Positions 33,974 through 45,183 of a stretch of DNA of 64,000 nucleotides are shown in pieces. The stretch spans positions 12,425,263 through 12,489,262 of the forward strand of contig CM021317.1 of the NCBI GenBank assembly GCA_010645155.1, in the 5' to 3' direction. A model generated the notes under the pieces. The model saw nothing but the letters and a program-made list of their open reading frames with translations, did no database searches and was not told where the DNA came from. The position numbers were made by a program, and so were the translations under genes. Every line of letters starts with the position of its first letter. The first letter of the stretch is position 1. Source of the DNA: Tigriopus japonicus (lineage: Eukaryota > Arthropoda > Copepoda > Harpacticoida > Harpacticidae).

Positions 33974-35272
33974 AGGGTCCACCATAAATTCTGTTACTCA
34001 GTAGTGAAGCGGCCCTAAAGACATAATAACACCTTTTTGGCGACCCTGTTTTTTTTACCAAGTCTGCCAAGACATATGTAAACAAAGTTATGAGGAGTGT
34101 AATGTCCTAACCATTATTCGAATACCATGGAGGCCAAGAGAAAACTCGTCCTCGAGCTACACCAAAAAGGCAAATCAAACCCAGAAATTTTAAGGGCGCT
34201 TAAGGGGCTCAATGTGAATAAGATGTTCATCAAAAGGACCTTGGATCGCTTCAAGGACACCGGGGGTGTCCAAGATCGCCCTCGTTCTGGTCGTCCAAGG
34301 ACCTATCGGACCCCCAGGATGATCAAATCAGTAAGGGAGAAGATTCGGCGTGAGCCGAGGAGAAGCATGAACAAGATGGCTCTGGACAACGGTATGTCCG
34401 CTTCCACCATGAGAAGATTGGTCAGAAAGGATCTCAAGATGGTCCCCTACCGTCTCAGGAAAAGACAGCTCCTCTCCGCAACTACAAGGGACAAGAGGTA
34501 CTCTCGATCCAAAATGCTTCTCAGAGAGCTCACTTCCGGCATGGCCCCAAACATTGTCTTCTCTGATGAGTTATTCAGTGTTCAACAGGCCCACAACAGT
34601 CAAAATGACCGAGTCTTGGCCAGTAATTGATCCACAATCCCTCCTGGAGCTGTCATTGTGAGCAGGACCCAGAAGCCCCTCTCTGTCATGGTCTGGGCCG
34701 CCGTCACAGCTACAGGAAAGAGCCCTCTCATTTTTGTATCTACAGGGGTTAAGATCAACACCATTGAGTATGTCAACACCATCCTGGAGGAAGGCCTGAA
34801 GCCCTGGGCTGAGGATCACTTTGGATCAGAGCCATGGACCTTCCAACAAGATGAAGCACCCTTCCACACGCCAAAAGTTTCTCAAAAATGGTGCAAAGAA
34901 AATTTACCTTACTTTTGGTCAAAGGATATGTGGCCCCCCTCCTCCCCGACCTGAACCCCCTGGATTTTTCCATGTGGTCAATCCTTGAAGCAAAGGCCTG
35001 CAGGAAGCCCCACAAAAGTTTGGACTCTCTCAAGGCCTCTTTGGTCAAGGAGTGGGACTTAATCTCCGTTGAGGACGTCCATGCCTGCTGCTCCTCCTTC
35101 AAAGGTCGACTTCGTCGCGTCATTAAGGCCAGAGGGGGTCATTTTGAATAATTTTTTCTGTGAACAATCTCAAAGATATGTCAAAATGGGGTACAAAATT
35201 TAAAGAATATATGTCATGAAATAAAAGAGTTATTTGTTGTCAAAGTGGTAACAGAACTTATGGTGGACCCTG
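33974..35272 (+). mobile_element. Tc1/mariner-type (DD37D/maT-like) element, full length but inactive
   Basis: Inverted repeats CAGGGTCCACCATAAATTCT at the left and CAGGGTCCACCATAAGTTCT (reverse complement of the right), about 25 bp with one difference. TA flanks both ends (33972-33973, 35273-35274). The 1299-bp body holds one transposase reading frame with two disabling changes, described separately. The near-identity of the repeats suggests a fairly recent insertion. Confidence 0.9.
34127..35151 (+). pseudogene. Decayed Tc1/mariner-type transposase
   Basis: The N-terminal helix-turn-helix region begins MEAKRKLVLELHQKGKSN and includes the GGVQDRPRSGRPRTYRT linker. The three catalytic acids appear as VFSDE, QQDEAPFHT and PDLNPLDFSMW; the spacing from the second to the third is 37 residues if the Asp of PLDF is used, as in maT (DD37D) elements. 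The frame is broken by an in-frame TGA at about 34628 and by a one-base loss near 34945-34950 in a C-run, after which the frame 34888-35151 continues to GGHFE. It cannot make an intact enzyme. Confidence 0.9.
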
Positions 35273-35274
35273 TA

Positions 35275-37826
35275 GATCCGCAGCATTAGCTTTTCCCCCT
35301 ATTTTGGAATGATCGGCCAATCATTCCAATCAGACGATTGCATTTGGCTGCCACACTTTTCGGGACCAAGTGTCGAATCTCATAAAAAAACGAATTTAAG
35401 TTGAAATGTCTATGAGTCTTGATTCTTAAAGGCAAAACGTTACAAAAATGTATCGTGTTCTTTAAGCGCAACCAATGAAATAAAAACATGGACAACCGCA
35501 AAACTTTGCGACGCAAAATTTCTGGTTTTTTCCCCCGGTTGAAGTTCACTCTGTTTTACTGAGTGCTCTGAAAACTGAGTTTTTTGCTCTGGGGCTCAAT
35601 TCAGTTTTGCTAGATCATTGAGAGTAGATTTGGTCAAATGGTCTAGAAAATCCGGCCATTTATGCCATTTTCGCTTTAAGGAACGTGCCTTGAATTCAAG
35701 AAAATTTTCTTTTGCAAAAAAGTATTTTATTTCAACGGCGTACTTATGTTTAGTGTCGTGGTAAGAACATTGCAGCGATCAGAAGTAGACTATAAAAATG
35801 TTCAATGAGGGGATGTAAATGTAAATAAGATACCAAAGATTTGCGTAAAGATGCTTATTAGACAATGACCTTGTAAATATAGTATCCCGTTTCATTAACA
35901 AAAATATGGACTTTATTCATACAAAAATGGCAAATTTTCAAAATGTTTGGACACAGGTCTTGTGACTTTGAAATGAAGCATCTTTAATGATATTGTATAG
36001 GCTTGCTATCGTTTTATCACGTTATATTTTGAAGACATTCGATCCCACCCAGTCAAAGAATTATCAAACAAAGCACAGTCTCCCCTTACTGTAATTTAAC
36101 TACAGTATGTTTCAATAAATATTACGGTTACATCAAGTTCACAAGTTTTTTTTTGTATATGGCAAATCGTGAAAAAAATGTTTTGATTGACACCATTAAG
36201 AAACTTGAAAATTTCTCTCAAACTTTCGTTTTTTACTAAATCCTCAAAAGTGATGCAAAATAATACAAATAAAGACAAAACTGTAAAGGGGGCGTTTTTC
36301 ATAATCTTACAATCTTACTCTTTTAATCATAAGGTGTTAAAGAAGATCATGATTGTTTGACTAACTCATTCTTTAATTCTCTATTTTATCCCCTGACTTT
36401 GCCATAACACATTCTGATGTGCAGTAACGATGCTCTTGTCATTGATCCTTCGCCATTGTTCATTTCTCATCATGGGCGATGCACAACGACGTTTTCTCGG
36501 GTTCAATCCCGTTTTTAAATCGAAGTGATGGCCAGTTTCATCCAATTCTATTTTGGGCCAAAACGCTGCCAATTCTACTTCATGGCAAAGTTCTTGCCAT
36601 CTTCCTCGCGTATGACGTCTTTCCCCACTGAGGAATTTCTCAAAGAACCACCATTCTTCATAATTTCTTTAGTACTTCACGCACCAAAACTCTTGTAGCA
36701 ATACCAATGAAAATCCATCAATCTCTTAATTATTCCAAACGAAGAGCATAACCATTAACAGTTGCCATTCTCCGTGGAACAAAGTGGAACAAGGTGAAGA
36801 TTTCCAGTTTTCGAAAGTATTTGCGCCAGTGCAAGCGCCATGTCTGTCAGCCATTCTAGCCTGAAATGGCGGCCATGTTGCCAAGGTCGAGAGCTCTTCT
36901 TTGACGTCGACTAAGGTGGCCATGATGTGCAACACAAAATACTGACATTCATCAGAGCTTGTTCTTGAGGAAGAATAAATATTGACAGGATCAAGCAAAA
37001 CATTCATGAGCTATGCTACCCATTTTTTAAGCACAACCGTCTACGTAGCCAAATACAATAAGTGAAACATATTTGTTACACAATGAACTTTGGTTTTTCT
37101 AATTATATTATTTAACTTTCTCCAATACCTTGTGTTTTACACGGTAAAAAAGCTTTTGAAACAACTTAAATGTACCATCATATAGCGCAATCGAAAACAC
37201 CCCCTCAAAACCACGTGTTCAGGGCCTGTCATGTCCAATATCCTGAGAATCAACACAATCAATTAACCTCTTCATGCAAAATGACAAAGCAATTCCATGG
37301 CGCTCAGCGTTATTATTAGGTCAGGATGTCACATGTTCCACAATGTCCCGTCACTTGTCGTTCCCGATCCAGCAGGCGTGCCCCACTCCACACCCAGCCA
37401 GTTTTGAGCCCCTCAGGTCACTCTCTCAGTCGGCATGAGCGGTCCACGAGGAGGCCTCCATCTTGATTCAGCTGACGATTGGGTCGTGCTCCAAGCGTGT
37501 GTTCTAGGCTGAACAAGTACGTACGTACGTACGTCCGTGGTTCGGCTGTACCTTCTTCCTCGCTCGCTTTGACTCTCTCGAAGTCTCGCTCTGCCTCCCC
37601 TTCATTGTCCATTCTCTTTTGGAACTTCAGAGGATCCGTTGGCCGATATCGTTGCCCAAGTAAGTTGAAATTTAGAAATTTAGCCATAGTCAATGCTCAT
37701 TGAAAGAGATTAAGGGTTGAGGTTGATTGTAACTTTGCTCTATCCTTGTCTTTGCAGCCCTTCTCTTCTCTTCTCTCAAGTTTGTTGAGCTCTCGTTGAT
37801 TGCCCATCGCTCTTCTCAGAATCAAA
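35275..37826. other. Intergenic and ADP/ATP translocase leader
   Basis: 35275-37300 shows nothing I recognise. From about 37400 the base composition rises in G/C. A 5' untranslated intron fits 37660-37757, with donor CCCAA|GTAAGT and acceptor TTTGCAG, followed by a C/T-rich leader to the translocase ATG. A short ACGT repeat (about 37518-37533) lies in the presumed first exon. Confidence 0.55.
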
Positions 37827-38747
37827 ATGGCCGACAAGAAAGGTGGATCGAAGTTGAGCTTCTTCGAGAGCTTTATGCTTTCCGGTGTGGCTGCAGGCGT
37901 GTCCAAGACGGCCGCCGCGCCCATTGAGCGTGTCAAGCTGTTGGTCCAGAACCAAGGCGAGATGTTGAAGCAGGGCGTTTTGGACAAGCCCTACAACGGT
38001 ATCATGGACTGCACCCGGCGTACCCTGGCCAATGAGGGTTTGTACGCCTTCTGGCGAGGCAACTTGGCCAACGTGCTCCGATATTTCCCCACGCAAGCCT
38101 TGAACTTTGCCTTCAAGGACACGATCAAGAGTATGTTCGCCACCAAGAAGGACGCCTCCTATGCTGAGAAGTTCGGCAAGAACATTTTGTCCGGAGGATG
38201 CGCGGGTTCCATGTCGTTGACTTTCGTCTATTCGTTGGATTATGCCCGTACCCGTTTGGCTAACGACGCCAAGAGCGGCAAGAAGGGTGGCGAGCGCAAG
38301 TTCAACGGTCTCATCGATGTCTACAGGAAGACCTTGGCTTCCGACGGTGTCGCCGGATTGTACCGCGGTTTCGTCATCTCTTGCGTGGGTATCTTCATCT
38401 ACCGAGGCATGTACTTCGGTCTGTACGATTCCTTGAAGCCCATCCTTTTGGGTGACAACGCCAACGTGTTCCTGTCCTTCATCTTGGGTTGGGGTGTGAC
38501 CGTCACCGCTGGTCTCATGTCCTACCCCATTGACACGATCCGTCGTCGCATGATGATGACCTCCGGTGCCGCCGTGAAGTACAAGAACTCTATGGACTGC
38601 GGCATGCAGATCCTCAAGAACGAAGGTTTCATGTCCATGATGAAGGGAGCCGGAGCCAATGTCCTCCGTGGCGTGGCTGGTGCCGGTGTCTTGGCCGGAT
38701 TCGACGCCTTCAAGGGACTCTACATCCAATGGCGTGTGGGTAACTAA
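37827..38747 (+). CDS. ANT: ADP/ATP translocase (mitochondrial carrier)
   Basis: Exchanges cytosolic ADP for matrix ATP across the inner mitochondrial membrane. Single coding exon, 306 aa, the normal family length. Three mitochondrial-carrier repeats are visible, with PX[DE]XX[RK] signatures at [24 protein letters not shown] and [20 protein letters not shown] is diagnostic of ADP/ATP carriers. The start [15 protein letters not shown] follows AAA, a good context. Codon use is strongly C/G-ending, unlike most genes here, which suggests high expression. An AATAAA lies at 38925-38930. The fly symbol would be sesB/Ant2; orthology to a specific paralog cannot be told. Confidence 0.98.
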   Translation: MADKKGGSKLSFFESFMLSGVAAGVSKTAAAPIERVKLLVQNQGEMLKQGVLDKPYNGIMDCTRRTLANEGLYAFWRGNLANVLRYFPTQALNFAFKDTIKSMFATKKDASYAEKFGKNILSGGCAGSMSLTFVYSLDYARTRLANDAKSGKKGGERKFNGLIDVYRKTLASDGVAGLYRGFVISCVGIFIYRGMYFGLYDSLKPILLGDNANVFLSFILGWGVTVTAGLMSYPIDTIRRRMMMTSGAAVKYKNSMDCGMQILKNEGFMSMMKGAGANVLRGVAGAGVLAGFDAFKGLYIQWRVGN

Positions 38748-40490
38748 GCAAAGAGTATCATCAACATTCATCGGTCGACCCAGAGGCGCCAACACGCACG
38801 GCCTCATAAATCTGATACTACAGTGAGATCTCGGGGTGAAGCGAGCGTAGAAACTGACAAACGTGTCTCTCGAGCTCTTATTGACTTATGACTCTTTCTT
38901 AGTGTAGTAGTTATTATACCAAGGAATAAAAAGCTAAACTTCTAAAATCGCCGCTGACCACGTGCCTTTTTGACATTCCTTCAGCCGGTGGATCGAGCAT
39001 GACGCAAGTACATTTTTACTGTCTAGGCGATAAATCCAGGCGACTGAGGTTTGATAGAATTCTGTCATTCGGAGCAACTGGCCTTCTGATCGAAAAGGAG
39101 AGCATTGAAACAAAAAATCAATAAAAAAGAACTAACTTTTTGCATTGAATTTCCCCACAGCGCATTTAGCTACAAGCAAACCAAATTTTTTTTTAGTTCA
39201 AAGATTTTACACTAGATAACTCGAATTTTTAACATTTTGGAACAAAAGTAAGCATTTGAAGTGATTTAGTCGCGTTGATTTCGTTGTTGTAAATGTTCTG
39301 GACGAACAAGGATTTACGAAGCCTCGAGGCGAAAATGCCAGTTAGTTTTTGGTTGGCTTTCTCTGCGACGATTTTCGCCATTTTCTCAATCCCAAAACCA
39401 ACAAACGTAGAAGTAGCGCAGAAAAAGTCTCATATTATCACGAAACCTTAAAAATGGCTCATGTACTTGTCAAAATATTCGTGGCTTTCTTTACTTATCT
39501 ATCTGATTAAAATTAACGTATGAACGAAAAAAATATGAAGCAATTAAACTATTACAATTAAGTTATAACACGCCAACTGCTATTTTAGTTCAGGAAAAAG
39601 TCGGAAACACATTGTGTTTTTCTCATTTTGTTTGTAGTAATTGGACGGTTGAAGTACCCAAGGACATCTTAGTGTCTCAGGACGAATTACAGAAAAACAG
39701 CTTAAGGCCTGTCATTGTGCTAAAATGAGAGGTTATTTCAAAGTAGCAAATGTTCCGTTGAATTTTCATTGTAGTAACCAGGCCTTTAGTGGTATTCTGT
39801 AATATATCTTTCGTTGAGTCATCCTTGAAGTACCCAAAAGTTTGAATCAACCACCATTTTGCCGACAGATAATCCTTTCAAAAAGAATTGAAATTTTGAG
39901 AAGATTTGCTTTCAAACTTTTATATACGCACTTTCCCATTGATTGATGCGTTCCGTGAAAAAGCTTTCAAGTCCAAGAGAGCCCATACCGGAAATGGAAT
40001 TGCTTTTGAAGTTCTAGACTTTTTTATAACTATATTAACATTTTTTAAATTGCGCTCACCATAACTAATTAAAAAAGAAAATTCGGCATTCAGATTCCAA
40101 TTCGTTCTTAAAGGTTTAGGAATATTTCTTGCACTTAACGTTATGACATTATGACATCAGGATAATTATTAGAGGGTGAATTTGGATACGCAAATTCATC
40201 CCTTAGAAGAGATCATAGATTTTATTTAAAAAATGAAATAGATGAGATAAAACAAAGTAAAGCATAACTTTCTCTATTAACGTGAAAAACAATAAATCCT
40301 GGATTTTTTTAAAATAACAGCGTGTCTTTTCTCACTGCAAGAAAGGTACGTTATTTTGATTTGAAATTCCGTTTTATTTTTTTGTGATCGATCATTTTTG
40401 TCATGTTTGCAAGACTCGTCTGATATTTAGGTTGTACGCAAGTTTTCAAAGATTTTGTGTTAACCCATCTGAAAATAGAAGGAGATTGTA

Positions 40491-40625
40491 GGTCAAAGGG
40501 TCACAAGCGAAACGGTCACAAGCGAAACGGTCACAAGCAAAACGGTCACAGGTAAATAGGTCACAGTAAAAAGGTCACGAGGAAAAAAGGTCACAGTAAA
40601 ACAGTCACAGGGTGAAACGGTCATA
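40491..40625 (+). repeat. GGTCAC minisatellite, about eight units of 14-16 bp
   Basis: Units read GGTCACAAGCGAAAC, drifting to GGTCACAGTAAAAA and similar. GGTCAC is the conserved core and the rest varies. Confidence 0.85.
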
Positions 40626-40945
40626 TTTCCATGGGATGATTGTGCTCCACTTGGAGTATCTTAGACACCAATCTTCACAGGCAGATCTTGAAAAAGAGTA
40701 CTATTTTGTCTCTAGAGAGTAAGGGAACACCCTCCTTCGAATCCGGGGCGGGTTGGGAACATTGTTTAGAAAAATGAATAATGTTGGAAATGGCGTCGTG
40801 TTGACTATACCAATGAGACCTTTGCCTGGGAAAGATTGTGTTCCACCCGGTCAATATTGGGGTCTCATGAGACAATTTTCAAACATGGAACAAATCAGGC
40901 AGGGTCCATGAAGTCCCCCTGGGCTATCTACGTAGCTTCGTGGGT

Positions 40946-40999
40946 CTGTGACCTTTTTATTGTGACCTATATACCGTGACCATTTTACCTTGTGATCTA
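40946..40999 (-). repeat. Inverted counterpart of the GGTCAC minisatellite, about four units
   Basis: The reverse complement reads units such as GGTCACGGTATATA and GGTCACAATAAAAA, the same core and spacing as 40491-40625. The two arrays face each other across about 320 bp. Confidence 0.75.
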
Positions 41000-42281
41000 T
41001 ACAGGGCGCCGATTGCGGTGGGGCACCGTATTACATTTGTCGTGTTCATTTACTTTTTTTGCAACATGTTTTCAAAAGAGAAGTTTGCATATAGGTCAAT
41101 TATTAACAAGCTGCGTTTCATGGGAACAAAAGGTTTTTCAATAGAGAGAATATTTAATAAATGACTGATGAGTAAAACGACTCATGTTTAATAATATGCA
41201 TGGAATGCGGTCCTTTGCGCATTCAAAAATGTAATCCAGTTTCCCACGTTTGTACACCCGCGATTCCGAAGCAAAAGACCGGCGACATGTGAAAGGCTGC
41301 ATCTAGAGTAATAAATATCTCCACATTTTACAGTCTCAGACATTCTGAATTGTATTAGTCGGACTCGACTTATTAAATCGGCTTAAAACCCACCGGCATT
41401 TTCTCTTATCTGGTATATGGGAAAACATTATTTTTTTCTTAAGACTTCTTTATGTGAATTTTGCCCAAATATAGGCTCGTTAAATGAGTTGGTTGTATAT
41501 AAATTGGTGTTGGCAACGATCTAAAAACGAGATGATATACCACACATGAGGAACTTGACTTTGATTGCAGAATGTCGACTTCCTATTTGTTTCTTCCGTG
41601 GACTTTTTATTATTTTCATTGATGCATGGATTGCACAAGCATCTAAACAGTGTGATATTTGTTGCTCGTAATTGCTTCATCTTTGCGGTAAATATTTCCT
41701 TGTCAGTAATCTGAGCACTAGTTTCCCAGTTTCCTGCAAATCACTGAGCCTCTAAGCGTCAAACTAATTATGATTAAATCCACTTGCAGAACATTGCAGT
41801 CACTTAACAAATGCTGTCATTTAGAAGGGAATACTTATAAGAGTCACCAACCGTACTTTGGGTTAGATTGTCGAAACTAGCCTTGATCCGTTTTCTACTG
41901 AAAGTGGATGCAACAGTGCTTCAGCATTTGTGAACTGTCATCGCCATTTTTCTCTTTCGCGCCAGGTCAAACGAACTAAGCGAGACCTCTAGATTCGCTC
42001 TGGACATGAAGGCACAAAGAATTCGTGGCCAAATTTGTCCTGATTAAAAAGGGTATCAAGAATAAAGAGGTCCTTGTAAACCTTCAAATCAACCAATGTT
42101 TTTGACACTTTCCAGCTGAGCAAGAGAGAACTTGACTTTTTGTCTCGACTGATACGTCGAGATGATTTTGAGGGTTGGCATGGAAAATCATTGAGAGCGA
42201 GAAGGGCCATCGAAATTGCACTTTTGCACTTGACTCGTGGACGGTTGTAGGCCTGGAAGAAGAACAAGGGTCTCATCCAAG

Positions 42282-42319
42282 TATAAAACACACCACCTCC
42301 GATGGTTTGGTCATCAGTT
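42282..42319 (+). promoter_or_regulatory. TATA box and TCAGTT initiator of the 42379 peptide gene
   Basis: TATAAAA at 42282-42288 and TCAGTT at 42314-42319; the initiator A is 34 bp from the TATA start, the spacing of arthropod core promoters. The ATG follows about 63 bp later. Confidence 0.75.
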
Positions 42320-42378
42320 GTTTCAACCGTCTTCAGTGATTCACATCCAATCCCAACTTCAACCCCCTCTATCCAATC

Positions 42379-42844
42379 ATGAAGGTGAGCCTTGCATTTG
42401 ATATCAATCTATGTCATCACATTTCTCAAAAGGTCGATTTTCCGCTTCCAAGGTCTTCGTTACTCTCATCTCCATCATGGCTCTTTGGTCTTTCTCTGCT
42501 GCTTTGCCAGCTGAAGAGAAGTTCCAAAGCCGGGAAATTGTGGATGAAGTGGATCCCCGGATCTTTGAGCTCGAATACGAGCTCACACCTCTGAAATCAT
42601 TGAAAAAACGAGAGGCCGAGGAAGCAAGTGATGTGGAAGGTAAAGTTTTATAAACACCTTACATACACAAGTGAGATACACTAGAGCGTCTTTCATTTCA
42701 GCCTTTAACTTGGATAACGAGGAACCTTTGCAACGCACCAAAAGAAGCGCATTCTTTGGTAGTGGAAACAATAACAATAAGAAGTCCTACCGTCTCCGTC
42801 GCTTTCGATACCAAGTGGGATCCTACGGACAATTCCACCATTAA
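42379..42844 (+). CDS. Unrecognised small secreted peptide precursor
   Basis: Three exons, 42379-42384, 42453-42639 and 42702-42844, giving 111 aa. Exon 1 is only ATG AAG, a structure common in arthropod secreted and cuticle genes. The signal peptide is MKVFVTLISIMALWSFSAAL, with likely cleavage after AALPA or nearby. An acidic propeptide follows, with processing sites LKKR and RTKR. Cleavage at the last would release about 32 residues starting SAFFGSGNNNNKKSY and ending YQVGSYGQFHH, with a basic centre RLRRFRY and no cysteine or amidation glycine at the end. A hormone, cuticle or antimicrobial role are all possible; none is shown. AATAAA lies at 42929-42934. Confidence 0.75.
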
Positions 42845-42978
42845 AAAAGTGTCCCGTTGATCGAGCCTTGGATCGAGATCTGGTCCACATTTTGTTGATT
42901 TTGCTCCCGTTAACTGGTATTAACCAAAAATAAAGTTTAATTGTTCAAACCAAGACATATCTATCGATGAGTTGATAC

Positions 42979-43292
42979 TAGTGATGGACCGAAAGGGCTT
43001 TCGGTTTCGGTTATGCCTACCGAAACCGAAAGCAGACAAGCACTATATAAAATGGAGTTTGACAACAAAATCGAAAAAAATGGTCCAAAAACCTCTGAAA
43101 TTTAAGTTTTAAGATTTTTCAAAATTTGCGACTACCCAACATCGAACACATTCTAATTTTTAAAGCGGATTTTGCATTTGAACAATTTTGTAAACAGTGA
43201 ACACTGCTTTCGGTTTCGGTTTCGGTTTCGGTTAAGCCCTCTTTCGGCCGAAACTTTCGGTTTCGGTTATGAGACCTTTCGGTCCATCACTA
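42979..43292. mobile_element. hAT-type MITE with 8-bp target duplication
   Basis: Begins TAGTGATGGACCGAAAG and ends with its exact inverse. GTTGATAC flanks both sides (42971-42978 and 43293-43300), a perfect 8-bp duplication as made by hAT transposases. The interior has runs of TTTCGG near both ends and no coding frame. It lies about 130 bp after the peptide gene stop. Confidence 0.9.
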
Positions 43293-43696
43293 GTTGATAC
43301 TTCCCAAAAAGATGTTTCCATGTGACAAACAATTAGGTGCGCTTTTGTTTATTGCTCAATGAGTGCAAGTGAAGACTAAGTCCCACAGATTAGACAATTC
43401 AAGTCCTTGCGTGCTCTAAATGACTTGCAGATTAAAGGGATGTCAATGACGCGGCCAGATTTCTATCTAATTCTTGCCATCAAAAATAAGTTCATGGCTA
43501 GGCCTCGAAAATCTTCACCTCTTTCATCATTAAATCACTGTGGTCTAGCAAAGATTTCCCTTTACCGTACTGATAGAACAATGATAAATTTGTGTTTTCA
43601 AGCCATGTTGTAAATTTAACATACGGTTGACCACTTTTTAACCACTATCCTATATCAAAAAGTCGGCCAGAATTTTTTTTCATAATACATCACATT

Positions 43697-44164
43697 ATTG
43701 AGTTCGGAACACCGGTCTGGTCACCAGTTTTGAAAGGTGACATCAAGAAGATCGAATCTGTGCAAAGGAGAGCAACGAAGGGAATCCTTGGGCTTCAAAA
43801 TTTAACTTACCAAGAGCGGTTGGCTAACTTGGGAATAGATTTCCTGGAAACAAGGAGGATTCATTTCGACTTAATTTTAGCTCACAAAGTGAAAACGGGA
43901 TTGGTCAATCTCTACTCTTTGCATTCCGGATGTCCGATTTTAAACTTGGAACCCGCCCCCTCATCGATTCGGACTCGTGCGGTCTCAAACATGATAGTCA
44001 GGCCAGAACATGGACGACTTCGATCCAGACTGCACTTCTTCTCCATCAGAGTGGTTAGATTTTGGAACTTCATCCCTTTGATTCTGAGAAGACAAGAGTC
44101 TTTGACTAGCTTCAGACGTGGCCTCAATCTTTTGAATGTGTCTTCCCTGATGATATGCTTTTAA
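43697..44164 (+). pseudogene. LINE reverse transcriptase, C-terminal fragment
   Basis: The frame opens with IEFGTPVWSPVLKGDIKKIE, then VQRRATKGILGLQNLTYQER and LETRRIHFDLILAHKV, the well-known region after the catalytic domain of jockey/CR1/RTE-type reverse transcriptases (W.P....DI..IE.VQRRATK, L.YEERL). It ends with NFIPLILRR and a short tail. No YxDD catalytic box is in the fragment, so it is inactive. Confidence 0.85.
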
Positions 44165-44305
44165 ACATTTTGTGTTTCTGTTCCAGTACAATTTTATTTT
44201 TGCACTCTTTCTCTTTCCTCTTTTGTCCTTAAAACCTATACCTTGTATACATCTACTTCAGATGATTTGGGTGGTTAAACCAATAAACCAATAAACCAAT
44301 AATAA
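43697..44305 (+). mobile_element. 5'-truncated LINE with ATAAACCA-type 3' tail
   Basis: Holds the last part of a reverse-transcriptase frame (43697-44164), a short 3' untranslated part and a tandem AATAAACC tail at about 44276-44305. A truncated 5' end with a short repeat tail is typical of CR1/RTE-like LINEs. The left boundary is uncertain. Confidence 0.7.
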
Positions 44306-44719
44306 TATTTATTGCGAGATTTTATCTCATAGATACAAACGTCATGTCATAGTACAAATATGAACACATTATTGTCAATATACAACATTGGAGCCCTTTC
44401 TGGGTTAAGGGAGCGCCGTTCGAGGCGAGTATCCACTAGACTTGGAATTGAGAATTGAGATTGAGAATTGAGAAATTTATGGCTGGCCAATTGCAGACTC
44501 TTGATAATGTCATGAAAATCGCAACATTTCCGTGGGTTTGTTTAAATGCAAAATTTTGAAATTGCAAAAAGTAAAGAACGTAATTGGGAATGGACCTCGG
44601 GGACCATGGAGTCGGCAAAGTAATAGGAACACTTGGCACTCCTTTTCCAATGGCATATGCAGAAGGTTGCTTCACGTGAGCCTTTTAAATCATAAGCGAG
44701 CGGCAGAATAGGGCCGTTG
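44306..44719. other. Intergenic
   Basis: Contains a short imperfect GAATTGAGA repeat at about 44446-44475. Nothing else recognised. Confidence 0.5.
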
Positions 44720-44726
44720 GCTCTAC

Positions 44727-45176
44727 CAAGAAGCACGGAAATCATGGAGTGGGAGGCTATCGATGAGAATTATGATTTCCAGCAGAAACGAAACATTTGC
44801 GTTCTTCTGCAAATGAGACCTAGCTTGCATTGAGAAGAACACGTATTTCAAATTTCAGCCCAATCGAACGCCGGAGTGAAAAGTTATGCCTTCTCAAACT
44901 TATGTACTGAAGAGAGCAGAGAATGAATGAACTCCCCCTTTTGTGGTAAAACGATTACCACAAAAGGGCGAGTTCATTCATTCTCGGTAGAATTTGCACT
45001 GAACTTTGAGAGAGCTTAACTTTTGTCTCCGAGGTTCGATTGAGCTAAAAATTGAAATACGTATTCTTGTCAACAGATGCAAGGTCTCATTTGCAGAAGA
45101 ACGTAATTAAATTGCTCTTACTGGAAATCATTATTCTCATTGCTTGCCTCCCACTCCATGATTCCAGTGCTTCTTG
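44727..45176. mobile_element. Foldback MITE family, copy 3, 7-bp target duplication
   Basis: 450 bp, ends CAAGAAGCACGGAAATCATG and inverse, pairing along most of its length. The centre near 44953 is a hairpin with stem CCCTTTTGTGGTAA and a 5-base loop. GCTCTAC flanks it at 44720-44726 and 45177-45183. It is the least decayed copy in the window. Confidence 0.88.
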
Positions 45177-45183
45177 GCTCTAC

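Larger units (their letters stand above)
38748..42281. other. Intergenic with an inverted minisatellite pair
   Basis: After the translocase 3' untranslated region the sequence is AT-rich and without a recognised gene. It contains a GGTCAC minisatellite at 40491-40625 and its inverted counterpart at 40946-40999. At 40990-41160 a mariner-like end (TACAGGGCGCC) is followed by a frame with MFSKEKFAYRSIINKLRFMG, perhaps a transposase start, but too short to name. Confidence 0.5.

Noticed and set aside
36494..36515. CGGGTTCAATCCCG, like a tRNA T-arm
   Set aside because: No acceptor stem, D-arm or anticodon arm can be built around it.
37776..38807. 343-codon open frame on the minus strand
   Set aside because: It is antisense to the ADP/ATP translocase. 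The strong codon bias of that gene leaves the opposite strand open. The predicted protein is His/Gly/Val-rich without a known domain.
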